From Thermodesulfatator atlanticus (GTDB lineage Bacteria > Desulfobacterota > Thermodesulfobacteria > Thermodesulfobacteriales > Thermodesulfatatoraceae), in the NCBI GenBank assembly GCA_011321895.1, contig DROK01000048.1:1-8489 (forward strand): DNA of 8,489 bases, read 5' to 3'. The position numbers and the translations under genes were made by a program. The first letter of the stretch is position 1. Each line of letters opens with the position of its first letter. Below, piece by piece: positions 6,442-8,489 of this stretch. The notes below the pieces were generated by a model that searched no databases, was not told where the DNA came from, and was given only the letters and a program-made list of their open reading frames with translations.

Positions 6442-7218
6442 GTGGTTAGTTTGGTGCGCATTTCTCCTGAAAAGGGCTGGCGTTATTCTTTGGTCCTGCT
6501 AGCCCGGGATATCCCCCACCAGGTCATTTTTAAAGACGGCCATCTTGAGATTCTGGTACCAGAAGAGTTTTTGGCTAAAGCCCGGGAAGAACTCCTGGCT
6601 TACGAAGAAGAAAACCATGCAAAACCTCCCAAAATCGAAAGCCCTCCCTGGGAAGGGGTATTTTGGAGCTTTTTTCTGTTGACCGCCCTTTTATCCTTTA
6701 CTTTTGCACCCGCCTGGCACAGCCGCCTTTTGTCTTTAGGGGCCGGGGATTCGGCCCTTATCAAGCAGGGTCAATGGTGGCGGGTCTTCACGGCCCTTTT
6801 TCTCCACCAAGACCCGGCCCATCTTTTGGGCAACATGTTTTTTGGTGCCCTTTTCATGTATTTTTTAAGGGCCCGGTTGGGGCTCTTAGAGGCCTGGGTC
6901 TATACCCTTTTAAGCGGGGGGTTGGGAAATTTTTTGAATTTTTATCTTCGCAGTGAACCCCACCTGGCCATAGGTTTTTCTACCGCGGTTTTCGGAGAAC
7001 TAGGTCTTCTGGCGGCTCTGTCACCAACGCTTGACCGAAAGAAGGGATTTTTATTGAGTACCGGGTTTTTGCTGGCCTTTCTTTCCTTTTTGGGGGTGAG
7101 TAAGGGCGCTGACCTGGGGGCCCATCTTTTTGGGGCTTTGGTCGGTTTTGTTCTCGGTCTTTTGGTCCGCCAAATCAAATTTAAGTCCTTTCTCCCTTTT
7201 TTCGATAAGAATAGTTGA
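6442..7218 (+). CDS. Rhomboid family intramembrane serine protease
   Basis: Intramembrane protease of 258 residues that cleaves transmembrane substrates in the inner membrane. A soluble N-terminal region of about 65 residues precedes roughly six hydrophobic segments (near 71-90, 128-147, 150-172, 177-193, 200-217, 225-245). Family signatures are WWR (112-114), HQDPAHLLGN (H122, H127, N131), the catalytic serine S180 in GFSTAVFG and the catalytic histidine H228 in GAHLFGALVG. The residue after the serine is Thr where Gly is usual. The start is weak: the frame opens after a TAA at 6430-6432, the first candidate is GTG at 6442 (others TTG 6451 and GTG 6454), and no good ribosome site precedes any of them. 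It is divergent from the hemerythrin gene and 51 bases upstream of the VKOR gene, with which it may be co-transcribed. The substrate is unknown. Confidence 0.9.
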   Translation: MVSLVRISPEKGWRYSLVLLARDIPHQVIFKDGHLEILVPEEFLAKAREELLAYEEENHAKPPKIESPPWEGVFWSFFLLTALLSFTFAPAWHSRLLSLGAGDSALIKQGQWWRVFTALFLHQDPAHLLGNMFFGALFMYFLRARLGLLEAWVYTLLSGGLGNFLNFYLRSEPHLAIGFSTAVFGELGLLAALSPTLDRKKGFLLSTGFLLAFLSFLGVSKGADLGAHLFGALVGFVLGLLVRQIKFKSFLPFFDKNS

Positions 7219-7259
7219 AATCTTTTAGCGGGGAGCCCTTGTAAAGAATCCGATAATTT

Positions 7260-7266
7260 GGAAGGA
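7260..7266 (+). promoter_or_regulatory. Ribosome site that decides the VKOR gene start
   Basis: The purine run GGAAGGA lies three bases before the ATG at 7270. The alternative in-frame TTG at 7258 would place this run inside the coding region and has no comparable site of its own, so ATG 7270 is preferred. Confidence 0.55.
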
Positions 7267-7269
7267 TCT

Positions 7270-8151
7270 ATGGTACGAAACCTGGTGCTACGCCGGTATC
7301 CTATGGAATTAAGGGACGGGCTTTCCTACCGGAAGCGGAAAAAGAACGTCTTTCTTCTGGTCGGAGGGATATCGCTTTTCGGATTCATTTATTGCGCGCT
7401 AGAGGTGATCCTGAGCAGTTTTGGCAAGACCCTCTGCCACAGTGATACCTGTCAGATCGTGGAGTCTTTTTCCCTCCTTCCTCGCCCCCTGCTCTCGGCG
7501 GTTGCGGCACTTTACTTTTTGGTACAGGGAATTTTTGCCCTGGGGGCCTGGAAAAGGAACCAGCTAGCCTTAAAATTTCTGGTCCTTCTGGCGGCTCTGG
7601 GTTTAGGGGTTGAGACCGTTTTAGTGGGACGGCAGTTTATAGATTACCACCAGCATTGTCCCTTTTGTCTTAAGGTGGCGGGGTTTACCCTCCTTTCTGC
7701 CTCCTTGATCCTCTTTTCCTCCAAAAGGCTGGCGGTCTTCGGGGTGGTGGGAGGTGCTGTGCTGGCCCTTTTATTAACTCCCATCTCCCTCACTCCTTTG
7801 AGTAACGCCGCGGTAAAACGTATTTACCGGGGGAACCCTCAGGAAAAGATGATCCTCATCTACGCGGACCAGTGTCCCCACTGTCACGAGGTCCTTTCTT
7901 TTTGTGAAACTTTAAACGACATAGACCTTTTGCTATGCCCCAAACAAAAAGCCCTGGCCCTTTTAAGGACTTTGGATATCAAGGGGGTCCCGGTCTTGAT
8001 TGTTGACAAAAACGGAGAGAAAGAAATTTTAGTAGGCTCAAAGCTCATCTTGACCCGTCTTAAGGCAACCCAGAAAGAGCCCCTCCTCCCTTTGGATGAA
8101 CTTTTGACCCCTGAAGGGGTCTGTTCAGAAGTACAAAAGTGCGAACCCTAA
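7270..8151 (+). CDS. VKOR-thioredoxin fusion, disulfide bond formation
   Basis: Bacterial vitamin K epoxide reductase homologue fused to a thioredoxin-like domain, 293 residues from ATG 7270. Such proteins oxidise a thioredoxin-like partner that makes disulfides in exported proteins and pass the electrons to quinone, replacing DsbB and DsbA. About five membrane segments are visible (near 25-47, 70-90, 97-117, 133-150, 155-172), with basic KRKK before the first indicating a cytoplasmic N-terminus. The loop cysteine pair is C56 and C61 (CHSDTC), the membrane active site is C130-P-F-C133, and the periplasmic thioredoxin-like domain has C202-P-H-C205 with the expected cis-proline P241 (GVP). An extra pair, C285 and C291, lies in the last nine residues. 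It is downstream of the rhomboid gene with no clear terminator between, and convergent with the PEP-CTERM gene 33 bases away. Domain calls are firm; the in vivo partner set is inferred. Confidence 0.9.
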   Translation: MVRNLVLRRYPMELRDGLSYRKRKKNVFLLVGGISLFGFIYCALEVILSSFGKTLCHSDTCQIVESFSLLPRPLLSAVAALYFLVQGIFALGAWKRNQLALKFLVLLAALGLGVETVLVGRQFIDYHQHCPFCLKVAGFTLLSASLILFSSKRLAVFGVVGGAVLALLLTPISLTPLSNAAVKRIYRGNPQEKMILIYADQCPHCHEVLSFCETLNDIDLLLCPKQKALALLRTLDIKGVPVLIVDKNGEKEILVGSKLILTRLKATQKEPLLPLDELLTPEGVCSEVQKCEP

Positions 8152-8184
8152 AAGATATCAAATCCGATGCCCACGGGGACATTA

Positions 8185-8489
8185 CTAATCAAGCCTTCTT
8201 ACTTTCCGGCGTTTAAGAAGCCTTGCGCCTAAAAGGCCAAAGCCCAGTAATAGGACGGAACTCGGTTCAGGAACTACATAGGTTACGTCGTGGGAAAAAG
8301 GAGCGCATTTAATAGAACTTCCTTTGGAAGTAGTTACGATAGCTAATAAATCAAAGTGGGCCCAGCTGATTTGATAATCCTGGTTCTGTAAGTAGTGTAA
8401 TTCAATTTCTTTTATTTCTCCCCAAACATTATCATTGATTTCTTCGGTGGCAAAATTGGGCATTCCTTTTTGTTCACGACGGAAATCGC
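8185..8489 (-). CDS. PEP-CTERM sorting domain protein, 5' end outside window
   Basis: C-terminal part of an exported protein with a PEP-CTERM signal: VPEPSS, a hydrophobic stretch (VLLLGFGLLGARLL) and a basic tail KRRKVRRLD ending at the TAG (8185-8187). Proteins with this tail are recognised by exosortase at the membrane and sent to the cell surface, often with exopolysaccharide genes. The frame stays open from the internal ATG at 8461-8463 to the window edge (about 100 residues visible). No signal peptide is present in that part although such proteins need one, so the true start is upstream. The remaining sequence has no recognised domain; it has one cysteine and a mixed polar/hydrophobic composition. 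This stretch looks more A+T-rich than the Hdr-Flx operon, which may be compositional or may reflect transfer. Confidence 0.85.
   Translation of the reverse strand, partial: DFRREQKGMPNFATEEINDNVWGEIKEIELHYLQNQDYQISWAHFDLLAIVTTSKGSSIKCAPFSHDVTYVVPEPSSVLLLGFGLLGARLLKRRKVRRLD
8190..8225. repeat. Imperfect inverted repeat at the 3' end of the PEP-CTERM gene
   Basis: The arms 8190-8201 and 8214-8225 pair at 11 of 12 positions (one C-C mismatch) around a 12-base loop. It lies within the codons for the basic tail, just before the stop codon and between two convergent genes. No run of T follows on either strand, so it is not a classical terminator, but it could stabilise 3' ends. Repeated Leu/Arg/Lys codons could also produce it by chance. 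Confidence 0.35.

Noticed and set aside
6442..7218. Rhombosortase working with the nearby PEP-CTERM protein
   Set aside because: Rhombosortases are matched to GlyGly-CTERM tails, whereas PEP-CTERM tails are handled by exosortases, and the two genes are not in the same operon.
7219..7269. A separate promoter for the VKOR gene (GATAAT at 7252-7257)
   Set aside because: It resembles a -10 element, but no -35 element lies at 16-18 bases and it would put the transcription start almost at the start codon.
8163..8182. A terminator hairpin after the VKOR gene (GATGCCCACGGGGACAT region)
   Set aside because: The arms pair at only six of eight positions, including outer mismatches, and no T-run follows.
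8461..8463. ATG as the true start of the PEP-CTERM gene
   Set aside because: The frame continues to the window edge and the product from this ATG lacks the signal peptide that PEP-CTERM proteins need.

Overview
The window looks like a piece of chromosome from a strictly anaerobic, Gram-negative bacterium. The best guess is a sulfate- or sulfur-metabolising, possibly thermophilic member of the Desulfobacterota/Thermodesulfobacteriota. This rests on the Hdr-Flx type gene set (typical of anaerobes such as Desulfovibrio), a PEP-CTERM sorting signal (found with exosortase in Gram-negative bacteria) and Glu/Lys/Arg-rich proteins. The taxonomic placement is inference, since no marker gene is present.

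Bases 1-5954 (+ strand) hold a tight five-gene run: the 3' part of a very long HdrA-like flavo-iron-sulfur protein, an MvhD/FlxD-like [2Fe-2S] protein, two dicluster [4Fe-4S] proteins (FlxC- and FlxB-like) and an FAD/NAD(P)-binding reductase with a C-terminal [2Fe-2S] site (FlxA-like). Gaps are 0-10 bases, one junction is an ATGA overlap, and clear Shine-Dalgarno sequences precede most genes, so this is almost certainly one operon. By analogy with the described FlxABCD-HdrABC complex, NAD(P)H would enter at FlxA, pass through the iron-sulfur subunits and FlxD, and reach the HdrA flavin, where electrons may be split between a low-potential acceptor (ferredoxin) and a disulfide or other high-potential acceptor. 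HdrB and HdrC, which carry the disulfide reductase site in the known complex, are not in the window. The HdrA here is two HdrA units fused in tandem.

Bases 5911-6369 (- strand) encode a bacteriohemerythrin with all seven di-iron ligands. Its 3' end overlaps flxA tail to tail by 44 bases. A good sigma70-like promoter for it lies in the divergent 72-base gap at 6370-6441, next to a perfect 10-base palindrome.

Bases 6442-8151 (+ strand) encode two membrane proteins: a rhomboid serine protease with an intact Ser-His dyad, and a VKOR-thioredoxin fusion for making periplasmic disulfide bonds. The last gene (8185 to the right edge, - strand) is the C-terminal part of a PEP-CTERM exported protein whose start lies outside the window.

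There is no gene-free stretch over 300 bases, and I saw no RNA gene, CRISPR array or mobile element. The most unusual point is the tandem HdrA in an Hdr-Flx operon with no disulfide-reductase subunit in view. The other observations are variations within known families.
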